A program made the translations under genes and the position numbers. The notes beneath the pieces were generated by a model, which searched no databases, was not told the DNA's origin, and saw only the letters and a list, made by a program, of their open reading frames with translations. Below are positions 16,603 to 26,832 of a stretch of DNA of 64,000 bases, one piece after another; positions within the stretch are counted from its first letter, which is position 1, and every line of letters starts with the position of its first letter. This DNA comes from Microbulbifer aggregans (lineage in GTDB: Bacteria; Pseudomonadota; Gammaproteobacteria; Pseudomonadales; Cellvibrionaceae), in assembly GCF_001750105.1 (NCBI RefSeq), contig NZ_CP014143.1:558001-622000 (forward strand), written 5' to 3'.

Positions 16603-18117
16603 TCAGCTGGCCAAGAAGAAACTGTAAGCCGGGTTGTCTGTCTCGTCCCAGAACGGGTAGTGCAGCTGCTCCAGTAGCTCCCGCAGCGCCTCGCGCTCCG
16701 ACGGCGGTACCTCCATACCCACCAGCACGCGCCCATAGGCTGCGCCATGGTTGCGGTAGTGGAACAGGGTGATGTTCCACCGCCCGGCCAGCTGCTCGAG
16801 GAACTTGCGTAGCGCCCCTGGCCGCTCTGGAAACTCGAAACGGTACACGACTTCATCCTCAAGTCCCGGCGCCCGCCCGCCGACCAGGTGGCGAATGTGC
16901 AGCTTCGCCATCTCGTTATCGGTGAGATCGGTGACCCGGTAACCACCCTCCTTCAGGCGATCCAGCAGCTGGAGCCGATCCGCATTCGCCGCCACCTGCA
17001 GCCCCACGAAGATATGGGCCTCGCCACCGTTGGCATAACGGTAATTGAATTCGGTGATCGCACGGTCGCCGAGATCGCGACAGAACTGCAGGTAGCTGCC
17101 CGGGCGTTCGGGAATGGTCACAGCCAGCACCGCCTCGCGCTTCTCGCCGATCTCGGTGCGCTCGCTGATATAGCGCAGGCGATCAAAATTGGTATTGGCG
17201 CCGCTGCAGATGGTAGCGAGCGCCTGATTGCTGCCGCCCTGTTCCTGAATGTATTTTTTGAGGCCCGCCAACCCCACGGCACCGGCGGGCTCGGCGATCG
17301 AGCGGGTATCTTCGAAGATATCCTTGATGGCCGCACACACCTCATCGGTGGAAACCGTGATTACCCCGTCCACCGTCTCCCGCAGCACGCGGAAGGTTTC
17401 CTCCCCGATCTGGGCCACCGCCACGCCATCGGCGAATAGCCCCACCTGCGACAAGCGCACCCGTTTGTCCGCTTCCAGGGCCACCTTCAGGCACGCGGCC
17501 TCTTCCGGCTCCACGGCGTAGACTTTCACTTCGGGACGCACATATTTGATATAGGCCGCCATCCCCGCAGCCAGGCCACCGCCGCCCACCGGAATAAAGA
17601 CCGCATCCAGGTGACCGGGGTGCTGGCGCAGCAGCTCCATGCCAACCGTGCCCTGGCCGGCAATCACATCCGGATCATCGTAGGGGTGTACGAAGACCAG
17701 GCCGCGCTCTTCCACCAACTGGCGGGCACGGGCCGCAGCCTCGTCAAACGTATCCCCGTGGAGCACCACTTCAGCGCCGCGCATGCGCACGGCGTTGACC
17801 TTGATCTGCGGGGTGGTAGTGGGCATCACGATCGTGGCCCGCACCCCCAGCTGTGCGGCGCCCAGAGCCAGGCCCTGGGCGTGATTGCCCGCAGACGCAG
17901 CGATCACGCCTTTGGCCCGCTGCTCCGCCGGCAACTGCAGCAACTTGTTGTAGGCGCCACGAATTTTGAAGGAGAAGACCGGCTGCAGGTCCTCACGCTT
18001 GAGCAGAATGCGGTTACCGAACCGGTGCGACAGCTGGCGCATGGGCTCCAGCGGGGTCTCGGTGGCGACATCGTAAATGCGCGCGTCTAAAATGCGCTTG
18101 ATATAGGACTGGGGCAT
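16603..18117 (-). CDS. ilvA: Threonine ammonia-lyase, biosynthetic
   Basis: PLP enzyme converting threonine to 2-oxobutanoate, the first committed step of isoleucine synthesis. The 504 residues match the long allosteric type: a catalytic domain with PLP Lys51 in [21 protein letters not shown] and the GGGGLAAG phosphate loop, followed by two C-terminal ACT-like domains (about 325-500; [14 protein letters not shown] and [15 protein letters not shown]) that bind isoleucine/valine. It is divergent from rpiA, an arrangement common in gammaproteobacteria. Confidence 0.96.
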   Translation of the reverse strand: MPQSYIKRILDARIYDVATETPLEPMRQLSHRFGNRILLKREDLQPVFSFKIRGAYNKLLQLPAEQRAKGVIAASAGNHAQGLALGAAQLGVRATIVMPTTTPQIKVNAVRMRGAEVVLHGDTFDEAAARARQLVEERGLVFVHPYDDPDVIAGQGTVGMELLRQHPGHLDAVFIPVGGGGLAAGMAAYIKYVRPEVKVYAVEPEEAACLKVALEADKRVRLSQVGLFADGVAVAQIGEETFRVLRETVDGVITVSTDEVCAAIKDIFEDTRSIAEPAGAVGLAGLKKYIQEQGGSNQALATICSGANTNFDRLRYISERTEIGEKREAVLAVTIPERPGSYLQFCRDLGDRAITEFNYRYANGGEAHIFVGLQVAANADRLQLLDRLKEGGYRVTDLTDNEMAKLHIRHLVGGRAPGLEDEVVYRFEFPERPGALRKFLEQLAGRWNITLFHYRNHGAAYGRVLVGMEVPPSEREALRELLEQLHYPFWDETDNPAYSFFLAS

Positions 18118-18291
18118 GGCGGAATTCAGCAGCCGTCTTCATCTGATACAAAGGCCCGGGCACACGGAGTGCCCGAGGCAGCCAGTCTAATCCTCCGGCA
18201 GCAGGATTGCCACCATAACGCCGAGACCGCGAGAATTTTTCTCCCGAAAAACACTTATTCCAAGAAAATATTGCACAGGACCAGGAGCAAC

Positions 18292-18966
18292 ATGACTCAG
18301 GATGAACTCAAGCGCGCCACCGCCCGCGCCGCCATCGACTACATCGCCCCCAAGCTGGAAGCCGATAGCATCGTCGGGGTTGGCACCGGTTCCACCGCCA
18401 ACTTCTTCATCGACATGCTGGCGGAAATCAAGGGCCGCTTTGACGGCACCGTTGCCAGCTCCGAGGCCTCGGCAGAGCGCCTGAAATCACACGGCATCCC
18501 CGTCTACGACCTCAACGCAGTGGACGGTATCCAGGTGTATGTGGACGGCGCCGACGAGGCCAACGCGGCACTGGAACTGATCAAGGGTGGTGGCGCCGCA
18601 CTGACCCGCGAGAAGATCGTCGCCGCCTGCTCCGACGAATTCGTCTGTATCGCGGACGAGAGCAAGTGGGTGCCCGTACTGGGCAATTTCCCACTGCCGG
18701 TGGAAGTCATTCCCATGGCCCGTTCCCTGGTGGCCCGGGAGATCGTCAAGCTGGGTGGCGACCCCGTGTATCGGCAGGGTGTGACCACCGACAACGGCAA
18801 TGTCATCCTGGATGTGCACAATCTGCAGATTGCCCAACCGCAGGCATTGGAAGAGGCGATCAACAATATCACCGGCGTCGTCACCAACGGTATTTTCGCT
18901 CGACGTTCGGCGGATATCCTGCTGCTGGGCACCGCGTCCGGGGTCAAAACCCTCACCGCTTCTTGA
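18292..18966 (+). CDS. rpiA: Ribose-5-phosphate isomerase A
   Basis: Interconverts ribulose 5-phosphate and ribose 5-phosphate in the pentose phosphate pathway. The 224 residues contain [14 protein letters not shown] (phosphate-binding loop), YVDGADEAN with catalytic acid residues, and [15 protein letters not shown] 18292 has a CAGGAGCAAC ribosome site directly upstream; the upstream in-frame extension lacks similarity. It is divergent from ilvA. Confidence 0.96.
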   Translation: MTQDELKRATARAAIDYIAPKLEADSIVGVGTGSTANFFIDMLAEIKGRFDGTVASSEASAERLKSHGIPVYDLNAVDGIQVYVDGADEANAALELIKGGGAALTREKIVAACSDEFVCIADESKWVPVLGNFPLPVEVIPMARSLVAREIVKLGGDPVYRQGVTTDNGNVILDVHNLQIAQPQALEEAINNITGVVTNGIFARRSADILLLGTASGVKTLTAS

Positions 18967-19066
18967 ACGCCTGGGATTGGAGAGGGGCCTGGCCCCGCCC
19001 AAGGAAACCCCCGAGCCAAAAACAATAAAGACCAGCAGCGACCACCGTCGCCCGTAGTTTAGAGAT

Positions 19067-19699
19067 ATGTTTCAGAACAATAACAACCGCCTGATCACAC
19101 GGCTGCTCCTGTTACTGCTCGCCGGCTCTCTCGCAGGTTGCGCCACCAGCCCGCCCAGTAACCCGGACGATATCTGCAGCATCTTCCGCGAGAAAAAAGA
19201 CTGGTACGGGGCAGCCAAAGACGCGGAGGAAAAGTGGGGCTCGCCGGTGGCCACCACCATGGCCTTCCTGCACCAGGAATCCCGCTTCGTACACGACGCC
19301 AAACCCCCGCGGACCAAAATCCTGTGGATATTCCCTGGCCCCCGCCCCTCCGATGCCTATGGCTATTCCCAGGCGCTGGGCACCACCTGGCGCGGTTACC
19401 AGCGCTCCACTTTCAACTACGGCGCCGACCGGGATGACTTTGAGGATGCGGTCGACTTCGTGGCCTGGTACAACAACACCAGTGCCCGCCAGTGCCGCAT
19501 CAAGCCCCACGACACCTATCATCTCTACCTGGCTTATCACGAGGGGCATGGGGGCTTTAACCGACGCAGCTTCCGCAACAAAACCTGGCTGAAGCAAGTG
19601 GCAAAGAAGGTTTCCGCGCAGTCGAGCAAATACCGACGCCAGCTGGCAGGTTGTGAAAGCAGTCTCAAACGGCGCAAGAAATTTCTTGGAATTTTCTGA
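19067..19699 (+). CDS. SLT-domain (lytic transglycosylase-like) lipoprotein
   Basis: A 210-residue lipoprotein with a signal peptide ending in the lipobox LAGC. The mature part resembles lysozyme-like transglycosylases: FLHQESRF with the likely catalytic Glu, then YGYSQALGTTWRGYQ, and YHLYLAYHEGHGGFN. It would sit in the outer membrane and cut or remodel peptidoglycan. The C-terminus is strongly basic (SSLKRRKKFLG). It lies about 100 bases after rpiA but shares no clear pathway with it. Confidence 0.85.
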   Translation: MFQNNNNRLITRLLLLLLAGSLAGCATSPPSNPDDICSIFREKKDWYGAAKDAEEKWGSPVATTMAFLHQESRFVHDAKPPRTKILWIFPGPRPSDAYGYSQALGTTWRGYQRSTFNYGADRDDFEDAVDFVAWYNNTSARQCRIKPHDTYHLYLAYHEGHGGFNRRSFRNKTWLKQVAKKVSAQSSKYRRQLAGCESSLKRRKKFLGIF

Positions 19700-19889
19700 A
19701 TCGCAGGAACTCAACAGCAGAACTGGCGCCCAATGGCCCATCAGGAGAGAAAAGACTGTCTACCCTGATGGGACGAATCCCCACTTTTGCCCGGCAAAAG
19801 TCCGGCGTTTGCAGACCTGCCGCAGCGGGCACTCTCGCCATCCCTTACTTCGCCTACGTCCAGCAAATACGCTCCGAGGAGAGACGCCC

Positions 19890-20264
19890 ATGAAAACCTC
19901 CCCTATTCTGTTTACGGTTCTGGCACTGCTGTGTGTCGCCCCTCTCGCGCAGGCGCAAGGCAACGCGCAACCGGTCGCTCAGGCCGCGGCAAACTATAGC
20001 CAGCCGAAGCTGGAACAGTTCGCCAATGCCTATCGCTCAATCGTGATTCTCAGCCAGGAGTATGCCCCCAAGCTGAAGGCCGCCGCAGACATCCAGGAGG
20101 CTGAGGCCATCAACCAGGAGGCGCAGGGCAAGATGGTGTCCGCAATCCAGAATGCGGGGCTGTCAAAGGAGGAATACCAGCAGATCGCCACCAGCCTTAA
20201 AGCTGACCCGAAGCTGGTAGAGCGGGTGAACCAGATTCTGCAGGAAAAATCTGCTCAGGACTGA
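19890..20264 (+). CDS. DUF4168 secreted protein
   Basis: A 124-residue exported protein. Signal peptide MKTSPILFTVLALLCVAPLAQA ends at ALAQA; the mature part is helical (YSQPKLEQFANAYRSIVILSQEY..., AIQNAGLSKEEYQQIATSLKADP) and matches the DUF4168 pattern. ATG 19890 was chosen for the signal peptide and for GAGGAGAG upstream; the frame is open further upstream without signal features. Function is unknown; probably periplasmic. Confidence 0.85.
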   Translation: MKTSPILFTVLALLCVAPLAQAQGNAQPVAQAAANYSQPKLEQFANAYRSIVILSQEYAPKLKAAADIQEAEAINQEAQGKMVSAIQNAGLSKEEYQQIATSLKADPKLVERVNQILQEKSAQD

Positions 20265-20273
20265 CCATTGTCG

Positions 20274-20295
20274 AGCCGCGGCCCCGGCCGCGGCT
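20274..20295. terminator. Perfect GC-rich hairpin after the DUF4168 gene
   Basis: A 10-bp perfect stem (AGCCGCGGCC/GGCCGCGGCT) with a two-base loop lies between convergent genes. There is no T-tract on either side, so it may be a weak terminator or a 3'-end stabilising stem. Confidence 0.45.
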
Positions 20296-20321
20296 GACTT
20301 CAACACTTTGCCTGCCCCTTA

Positions 20322-20633
20322 TTACTCCAGCGTGACGTCCAGTACCTGACAAATCTCCGCCAGGTGGTTGCGCACCCAATCCCGATCGAAAGACCCCCAG
20401 TCCTGCAACTCGTAATACCCGTCGTTGTTGCGCACCCCCTCCTGCACGAAGTTCACCTGCGTTCCATGGCCGGGCAGCCCCTTGGCGATCACGTCCTGCA
20501 CGGTGCGCCTGGGCCAGCCGGTGGCCTCTTCCAGTGCGGGGTTGTTGGGCTTCGGCAATGTCTCGATCAGGTGAGCGATCAGCATCCGCCGGCAAATGGT
20601 CGGATTTAGCTGGCTCGTCAGTGCTTCGTTCAT
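20322..20633 (-). CDS. Winged helix-turn-helix DNA-binding protein (YfeC-like)
   Basis: A 103-residue putative regulator with a helix-turn-helix region (PALEEATGWPRRTVQDVIAKG) followed by a short C-terminal wing (GVRNNDGYYELQDWGSFDRDWV). It resembles the small YfeC-type winged-helix proteins. ATG 20633 follows AGAGGG; the frame continues 41 codons upstream without similarity. It is divergent from the AraC-type gene, but no functional tie is shown. Confidence 0.75.
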   Translation of the reverse strand: MNEALTSQLNPTICRRMLIAHLIETLPKPNNPALEEATGWPRRTVQDVIAKGLPGHGTQVNFVQEGVRNNDGYYELQDWGSFDRDWVRNHLAEICQVLDVTLE

Positions 20634-20798
20634 GAAGTCCCTCTTCTTGTGGATATCCGGCATGCCGCCTTTTGTACCACAGGGATGCCCACTACTCACC
20701 TCGCTGGTAGCAAACCTGACTTTCTCGCCGGCATTGCGCATAATCCCCTGACTCAACGGCTTCAGCGCCGCGAAGACAATAACAGCGAGGGCACCGTC

Positions 20799-21833
20799 GT
20801 GGACTCCGAGAACGCTACCGTCCCAGTGAGAGAACCGGGCATACTCGCCGCCGCCATCCGCGCCCAGCTGGCTGGTGCGAACGCCGCCGGAGTGGACACC
20901 AATCAGCTGCTGCGTGATGCCGGCATCGACCCGGCCACACTCGAAGAGGCCGACGCCCGCCTCGGGCGGGAACAGGTAGCCCGCCTGTTGCGCCTCGAAT
21001 GGGACCTGCTCTCCGACGAATCCGGCGGCTTCCTCGCCCGTCCCTGGCTACCCGGCACCTTTGCCATGATGGGCCACGCCTGCGTCAGCTGTCCGAACCT
21101 GCGCCGCGCCCTGTTGCGCTCCAGCCGCTTTATCTCCATGGTCAGTGACGACCTGCGGATCCGACTGATCGAGGATGGCGAAGAAGCCCGGCTACTGATT
21201 CACCACGGCAATGACAAGAACCTGCCGAACCAGATCTTCGTCGAGTCACTGGCCCTGATCTGGCTGCGCTTCTTCAGCTGGCTGATTGATCGCACCATCC
21301 TGCTCGAGCGGGTACATCTGGCATTCCCGCCGCCCGACTACAACGAAGACTACAGCGATATGTTTCCGTGTCGGCACTACTTCCACCAGCAGGAAACCTG
21401 CCTGGTATTCAGCACCCGCTATCTGCAGATGCCGCTGGTGCGCGACGAGCAGCAGCTGAGTGAATTCCTCGGCCGCGCGCCGGAGTGCCTGCTGGCCCAG
21501 TACAAATCCGACAACAGCTACACCGGCCGCATCCGCCGCATGCTGATGGGGCAACATGGGATCGAAAACCTGTCGCTGGACGATGTGGCGGAACGGCTGT
21601 TCACCTCCCCGCAAACCCTGCGCCGCCGCCTGAAAGACGAGGGCAACAGCTGGCAGGACATCAAGGATTCCGTACGCCGGGATATGGCTGTCTACCAGCT
21701 GAAAAAACAGGAAACCGCTGTAGCAGAGATCGCCGAGCGCCTGGGTTTTTCCGAGCCCAGCGCCTTCAACCGCGCTTTCAAAAAGTGGACCGGGCTGGCA
21801 CCCGGCGCCTACCGGGAGAAATTCAGGGGCTGA
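20799..21833 (+). CDS. AraC family transcriptional regulator (arabinose-binding-domain type)
   Basis: A 344-residue regulator. The N-terminal ligand domain is of the AraC-binding-domain type found in OruR-like regulators (REQVARLLRLEWDLLSDESGGFL), and the C-terminal AraC helix-turn-helix pair is intact (SLDDVAERLFTSPQTLRRRLKDEG and VAEIAERLGFSEPSAFNRAFKKWTG). GTG 20799 is preceded by GCGAGGG at a good distance. The ligand and targets are unknown. A terminator follows. Confidence 0.88.
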   Translation: MDSENATVPVREPGILAAAIRAQLAGANAAGVDTNQLLRDAGIDPATLEEADARLGREQVARLLRLEWDLLSDESGGFLARPWLPGTFAMMGHACVSCPNLRRALLRSSRFISMVSDDLRIRLIEDGEEARLLIHHGNDKNLPNQIFVESLALIWLRFFSWLIDRTILLERVHLAFPPPDYNEDYSDMFPCRHYFHQQETCLVFSTRYLQMPLVRDEQQLSEFLGRAPECLLAQYKSDNSYTGRIRRMLMGQHGIENLSLDDVAERLFTSPQTLRRRLKDEGNSWQDIKDSVRRDMAVYQLKKQETAVAEIAERLGFSEPSAFNRAFKKWTGLAPGAYREKFRG

Positions 21834-21865
21834 TAAGCCAGTTTCAGCAGAATATTTGCCGGACA

Positions 21866-21898
21866 AAAAAATCCCCGCGTTTGCGGGGATTTTTTTGG
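21866..21898. terminator. Bidirectional terminator between the AraC and DUF937-OmpA genes
   Basis: ATCCCCGC and GCGGGGAT arms around GTTT (21871-21890), flanked by A- and T-tracts, so it can stop both converging transcripts. Confidence 0.92.
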
Positions 21899-21912
21899 CT
21901 TAACGACACTGG

Positions 21913-23127
21913 TTATTCGAAGGTCACCACCCGCACGGTGATCCGGCGATTGCGTTGCTTGCCCTCCTCGGTCGCATTGTCCGCAACGGGTTTTGCCGAG
22001 CCCATACCAGTGGCGGTAATACGGTTGGCATCAATGCCCTTGTCGATCAGCATCTGACGTACCACTTCCGCGCGCTGCTGGGACAGCGACTGATTGCGCA
22101 TCTCATCCCCCTCGCTGGAGGTATGGCCCTCGATGGCGATGGTCATGCCGCTGTTGTCCTGCAAAATAGCCACCAGCTCATTCACGTCGGGTACCGACTC
22201 ACTGGTGGGCCGGGCACTATCCTGGGCAAACTCGATGGTGAGCGGAAACTCCCGGTTCGGATCACGGGCATCGCTCTGCAGATACTCCTTGAAACTGCTG
22301 GCGAAACCGTCAGTACTTACCTGCCCCTCCATCCGGTCACCGCCCATATCGCGGTCTTCCCCGGTCATCACCTGCTCTTCTTCCAGGATCACCGCACCGG
22401 GCTGATCATCATCCAAAGCTTCCTTTTTGGCACACATATTCAGTGCCCAGAGAGCAGCCAGGGCAATCAGGATCGGCCAGAACCACTTGGCAAACCCGGT
22501 GCGACCTTTCTCTGCATGCCGCACTTTCTGCGGGCGCGGCTCCAGCGGCTCGGCGTGGCCACGGGACTCGAGGGAAGCCCCCAGATCACTGAAGTCATTC
22601 ACGCCGAGCTCTTTGAGAAGGCCATCGGGGATCTTGCCTTTGATGTATTCCTTCTGCCCAAAGAGGAAAGAGGCGAGGCCACTGATATCGAGTCCCTTAC
22701 CCTTGACCACCTTGCCGAGGAGCGACATCACCACCGGGCCCAGCAGTTTCATCAGGCTACTACCGGTCCTGCCATCGAGGTTGAGAGCACTGGCCAGCAG
22801 GTTTACCGCATTAGTGGACTTGCCGCCAAAGAGGGCATCCAGGAGGCTGCCACCCTTCTCCTCCAGACTGGAAACGCGGGCGGGGTCTCGGAACACATCG
22901 GCGATGGAGGAGAAATCGAAGTCCTCACTTTCCGTCACGTGCTTGAAAATGCTGGCCATTCCGGTCTTGCTGGTGCCCTTGTTGAGCATGCCTGCGAGCA
23001 GGGTGGACCCCCCGGTTCTCACTGCAGCTTCCCGTTGGTCTCCCGACAATCCGAGGGCATTGCCAAGCGCATCTAGCCCCGTAGAACCCAACTGGTTCAG
23101 GGCCATATCCAGAAAATTGTCAGCCAT
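21913..23127 (-). CDS. DUF937 (YidB-like) and OmpA C-terminal domain fusion protein
   Basis: A 404-residue protein. Residues 1-130 are a YidB-like DUF937 domain (MADNFLDMALNQLGS, VRTGGSTLLAGMLNKG). A single membrane span occurs at about 222-240 (WFWPILIALAALWALNMC). The C-terminal OmpA peptidoglycan-binding domain (about 290-400; IEFAQDSARP, IEGHTSSEGDEMRNQSLSQQRAEVVRQ) follows. The N-terminal part would be cytosolic and the OmpA part periplasmic. ATG 23127 follows CGAGGTTTG. Role is unknown; a cell-envelope link between cytosol and wall is inferred. Confidence 0.85.
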   Translation of the reverse strand: MADNFLDMALNQLGSTGLDALGNALGLSGDQREAAVRTGGSTLLAGMLNKGTSKTGMASIFKHVTESEDFDFSSIADVFRDPARVSSLEEKGGSLLDALFGGKSTNAVNLLASALNLDGRTGSSLMKLLGPVVMSLLGKVVKGKGLDISGLASFLFGQKEYIKGKIPDGLLKELGVNDFSDLGASLESRGHAEPLEPRPQKVRHAEKGRTGFAKWFWPILIALAALWALNMCAKKEALDDDQPGAVILEEEQVMTGEDRDMGGDRMEGQVSTDGFASSFKEYLQSDARDPNREFPLTIEFAQDSARPTSESVPDVNELVAILQDNSGMTIAIEGHTSSEGDEMRNQSLSQQRAEVVRQMLIDKGIDANRITATGMGSAKPVADNATEEGKQRNRRITVRVVTFE

Positions 23128-23390
23128 GATCAAACCTCGTCGCTTAAAACCTCTAAACGCTTCCAATGAGTGTAAGGCAGGGGAGCGACACTCTTAGTCC
23201 GAATCCGAATAAGTGATTCGCACGTCGTTCCCCAAAACTCACCACTTTTGTCACGCTGTTCTAAATGCAGATTAGCACGCCAGAAACCGGACCTGTGTCC
23301 GCGGGTCACCGGCACTGGCGCCTTTGATCATTGCGGGGCCCGACCGGCCCGCTATGTTAAGGGCACAACCAAAATAAAGAGGCTGCTACC

Positions 23391-24599
23391 ATGACCCGAG
23401 AAGCGTTTATCTACGACGCGATCCGCACGCCGCGGGGCAAGGGCAAGCCCGGTGGTGCACTGTACGAAGTGAAACCGGTAACCCTGCTCTCCAACCTGCT
23501 GCGTGCACTGCAGAGCAGGAATTCGTTTGAAACCGCTACGATCGATGACGTCGTCATGGGCTGCGTCACCCCGGTGGGCGACCAGGGCGCAGATATCGCC
23601 AAAACCGCGGCACTGGCCGCCGGCTGGGACTGGGACAACGGCGGTGTCACACTGAACCGCTTCTGTGCCTCAGGCGCCGAAGCCGTCAACCTGGCCGCCG
23701 CCAAGGTACGCTCGGGCTGGGAAGAGCTGGTCGTCGCCGGTGGCGTGGAGTCGATGTCGCGTGTGCCCATGGGTAGCGACGGTGGCGCCTGGGCTGCAGA
23801 CCCCCGCACCGCACTGGATACCGGCTTCGCCCCCCAGGGGATCGGCGCCGACCTGATTGCCACTCTGGCCGGCTTCACCCGTGAGGATGTGGACGCATTT
23901 GCCCTCGCCTCCCAACAAAAGGCCAGTGCCGCCTGGTCGCGCAACGCCTTCGAGCGTTCACTCATACCGGTGTTGGACCAGAATGGCCTGACCATCCTCG
24001 ACCGGGACGAGCTGGTGCGCCCCGACACTTCCATGGATGGCCTCGCCCAACTGAAACCCGCGTTCGCCGGTATCGGTGAATTTGGTTTCGATGCCGTAGC
24101 CCGCCAGCGCTACCCGGAAGTGGAGCGCATCAACCATGTACACACTGCCGGCAACTCCTCCGGTATTGTCGACGGCGCCGCAGCACTACTGGTCGGCAGC
24201 GAAGCTGCTGGCCAAAAGCTCAATCTCACTCCCCGCGCCCGGATCGTCTCTGCGGCCGTAGTCGGCACCGATCCCACCATCATGCTTACCGGCCCGGCGC
24301 CGGCCACCCGCAAGGCGCTGAAGCTGGCCGGGCTCAAGGCCGAGGACATCGACCTGTTCGAAGTCAACGAGGCCTTCGCCGCGGTGGTGATGCGCTTCCA
24401 GCGCGAGCTGGATGTGGATCCGAACCGAATCAATGTCAACGGCGGTTCCATCGCCATGGGTCACCCACTGGGCGCCACCGGCGCCATCCTGATCGGCACC
24501 CTGCTGGACGAACTGGAACAGCGCCAGGGGCGCTATGGGCTGGTGACCCTGTGTGTCGGTGGTGGCATGGGTGTGGCCACCATCATTGAGCGGATATAA
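23391..24599 (+). CDS. Acetyl-CoA C-acyltransferase (thiolase)
   Basis: Thiolytic cleavage of 3-oxoacyl-CoA, last step of beta-oxidation (or the reverse condensation). The 402 residues contain the nucleophile Cys92 in [12 protein letters not shown], the His of [13 protein letters not shown] and the C-terminal Cys in [10 protein letters not shown]. It is first of a likely operon with the FadB-like gene 11 bases downstream, an acyl-CoA dehydrogenase and a CoA-transferase family gene, indicating a fatty-acid or branched-chain degradation set. The chain-length preference cannot be read from sequence. Confidence 0.93.
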   Translation: MTREAFIYDAIRTPRGKGKPGGALYEVKPVTLLSNLLRALQSRNSFETATIDDVVMGCVTPVGDQGADIAKTAALAAGWDWDNGGVTLNRFCASGAEAVNLAAAKVRSGWEELVVAGGVESMSRVPMGSDGGAWAADPRTALDTGFAPQGIGADLIATLAGFTREDVDAFALASQQKASAAWSRNAFERSLIPVLDQNGLTILDRDELVRPDTSMDGLAQLKPAFAGIGEFGFDAVARQRYPEVERINHVHTAGNSSGIVDGAAALLVGSEAAGQKLNLTPRARIVSAAVVGTDPTIMLTGPAPATRKALKLAGLKAEDIDLFEVNEAFAAVVMRFQRELDVDPNRINVNGGSIAMGHPLGATGAILIGTLLDELEQRQGRYGLVTLCVGGGMGVATIIERI

Positions 24600-24610
24600 G
24601 CGGGGACTAC

Positions 24611-26773
24611 ATGATGAAATCTATTCGTATCGAAAAAGGCAGTGACAACATTGTCCACCTGATTCTCGACAACCCGAACGCCTCCGCCAATGTGATGGAC
24701 GGTGACTTTACCGACTCCCTGCGCGAGGTGGTCAAGCAACTTCAGGGTGAGGAATATCGCGGCATCATACTGCGCTCGGCCAAATCCACTTTTTTTGCCG
24801 GCGGTGACCTGAACGGCCTCTACGCCGCAAAGCGCGAAGATGCAAACGAATTCTTCCGTGAATGCCAGGCACTGAAGGCTGACCTGCGCTGGCTGGAAAC
24901 CCAGGGCAAACCTGTGGTGGCGGCCATCAACGGAGCGGCGCTGGGCGGTGGATGGGAGCTGGCACTCAGCTGTCACCACCGCATCGCCCTCGACGACCGC
25001 AAGGTAAAGATCGGTCTACCGGAAGTAACGCTGGGTCTGCTGCCGGGTGGTGGCGGGTGTGTGCGCATGCCGCGCTTGCTCGGTTTGCAGAATGCACTGC
25101 CCTATCTCCTCGAAGGCAAACAGGTGAACCCGCAGCAGGCGCTCGATGCGGGCCTGATTCACCAGCTTGCCTCAAATCCCGAAGAGCTGATCGACCACGC
25201 CCGCGCCTTTGTAATTGCCAACAGCGAGAGCGAAGAGCCGACCCTGCAGCCCTGGGACCAGCCGGGCTACCGCATGCCCGGTGGCGACCCACGCAACCCT
25301 AAAAACGCCCAGCTGCTGGCGGCGGCACCCGCCATGCTGATCCAGAAAACCAAAGGCTGCTACCCGGCGCCGGAGGCCATTCTCAGCGTGGCGGTGGAAG
25401 GTGCGCAGGTAGACTTCGAGACCGCCACCCGCATCGAGTCCCGCTACTTCGTCGAGCTCGCCTGCGGCCAGGTGGCCAAGAATATGATTGGCACCTTCTG
25501 GTTCGGGCTCAACGCCATCAAGGCCGGTGCATCCCTGCCCGAGTCCGTGCGCAACATGAAGGCAGCACCGGTGAAAAAAATCGGTGTCCTCGGTGCGGGA
25601 ATGATGGGTGCCGGTATCGCCTACGCCTGTGCCAGCAAGGGCGTTGAGGTGGTGCTCAAGGACGTTTCCATGGCAGCCGCAGAGAAAGGTAAGGCCTATA
25701 CGCAGAAGTCCCTGCAGAAGAGGCTCGACCGCGGCCGCATGGATCAGTCGCAGATGGATGCCGTTCTCGACCGCATCCAGCCCACCGATAGCGCGGCCGC
25801 ACTGGAGGGCTGTGAGCTGGTGATCGAGGCAGTGTTCGAGGAACGCAAACTCAAAGCCCGGGTCACGGAGGAAACCGAGGCCGTGCTCGCCGATGATGCG
25901 CTGTTCGCCTCCAACACCTCTACCCTGCCCATCACCGGTCTGGCGGAAGCTTCCAGGAGACCGCCGCAGTTTATCGGCCTGCACTTCTTTTCTCCGGCCG
26001 AGAAGATGCCGCTGGTGGAAATCATTTGCGGTGAACAGACCAGCGAGGAAACGCTCGGCCGCGCCTACGCGTTCGTGCTGCAGATCGGCAAGACGCCGAT
26101 CGTGGTCAACGACAGCCGCGGCTTTTTCACTTCACGGGTATTCGGTTGCTTCACCAACGAGGGCATCGCCATGCTGGGCGAGGGGGTAAACCCGGCCACC
26201 ATCGAGAATGCCGCCGCCCAGGCCGGCTTCCCGGTCGGGCCGCTGGCAGTGAGCGATGAAGTCTCTCTGACCCTGATGAGCAAAATCCGCCAGCAGACCA
26301 TTGCGGATCTCGAGGTGGAGGGCAAAGCCGCTCCCTCCCACCCGGCAGACAAGGTCATCGACCATATGCTGGAACTGGGACGCGCAGGTAAGGCTGCCGG
26401 TGGCGGTTTCTACAGCTATCCTGAAGGCGGTCCTAAACACCTGTGGCAGGGCCTGGCAAAAGAATTCCCGCAGGGGGAACAGCCACCGTTCGATGACGTG
26501 CGCGAACGACTGCTGTTCGCTATGGCAGTGGAAACCCTGCGCTGCTACGAGGAGCAAGTCCTGCGCAGTGTGCGCGAGGCCAATATCGGTTCGATTTTCG
26601 GTATCGGCTTCCCGCCCTGGACTGGCGGCGCACTGCAATACGTCAACCAGTACGGGCCGGCAGAATTCGCCGCACGTGCCCGCGAGCTGACCAGCCGCTA
26701 CGGTGAGCGCTTCCACCCACCGGCCCTGCTGCGCCAGCTGGAGGAATCCGGACAGCAACTCACTGACAAATAA
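24611..26773 (+). CDS. Bifunctional enoyl-CoA hydratase / 3-hydroxyacyl-CoA dehydrogenase (FadB/FadJ-like)
   Basis: A 720-residue multifunctional beta-oxidation enzyme. The N-terminal crotonase domain (about 1-190) has GGDLNGLYA and NGAALGGGWELALSCHHRIA, with LPEVTLGLLPGGGG. The dehydrogenase part has the NAD-binding loop VLGAGMMGAGIAYACASKG, then GLHFFSPAEKMPLVEII with the catalytic His, and the C-terminal domain. It lies just after thiolase, so the two probably form the trifunctional-like complex. The first two ATGs are adjacent (24611 and 24614). Confidence 0.93.
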   Translation: MMKSIRIEKGSDNIVHLILDNPNASANVMDGDFTDSLREVVKQLQGEEYRGIILRSAKSTFFAGGDLNGLYAAKREDANEFFRECQALKADLRWLETQGKPVVAAINGAALGGGWELALSCHHRIALDDRKVKIGLPEVTLGLLPGGGGCVRMPRLLGLQNALPYLLEGKQVNPQQALDAGLIHQLASNPEELIDHARAFVIANSESEEPTLQPWDQPGYRMPGGDPRNPKNAQLLAAAPAMLIQKTKGCYPAPEAILSVAVEGAQVDFETATRIESRYFVELACGQVAKNMIGTFWFGLNAIKAGASLPESVRNMKAAPVKKIGVLGAGMMGAGIAYACASKGVEVVLKDVSMAAAEKGKAYTQKSLQKRLDRGRMDQSQMDAVLDRIQPTDSAAALEGCELVIEAVFEERKLKARVTEETEAVLADDALFASNTSTLPITGLAEASRRPPQFIGLHFFSPAEKMPLVEIICGEQTSEETLGRAYAFVLQIGKTPIVVNDSRGFFTSRVFGCFTNEGIAMLGEGVNPATIENAAAQAGFPVGPLAVSDEVSLTLMSKIRQQTIADLEVEGKAAPSHPADKVIDHMLELGRAGKAAGGGFYSYPEGGPKHLWQGLAKEFPQGEQPPFDDVRERLLFAMAVETLRCYEEQVLRSVREANIGSIFGIGFPPWTGGALQYVNQYGPAEFAARARELTSRYGERFHPPALLRQLEESGQQLTDK

Positions 26774-26792
26774 ACAGAAAGCAAATAACCCA

Positions 26793-26816
26793 GAGGGGCC
26801 GCATTTACGGCCCCTC
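26793..26816 (+). other. Intercistronic hairpin between FadB-like and acyl-CoA dehydrogenase genes
   Basis: A 9-bp perfect stem (GAGGGGCCG/CGGCCCCTC) with a six-base loop, in the 59-base gap. No T-tract follows; the ribosome site of the next gene is a few bases on. It could be an RNA-stability or partial-termination stem. Confidence 0.5.
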
Positions 26817-26832
26817 AAAGTGGAGAACAGCG

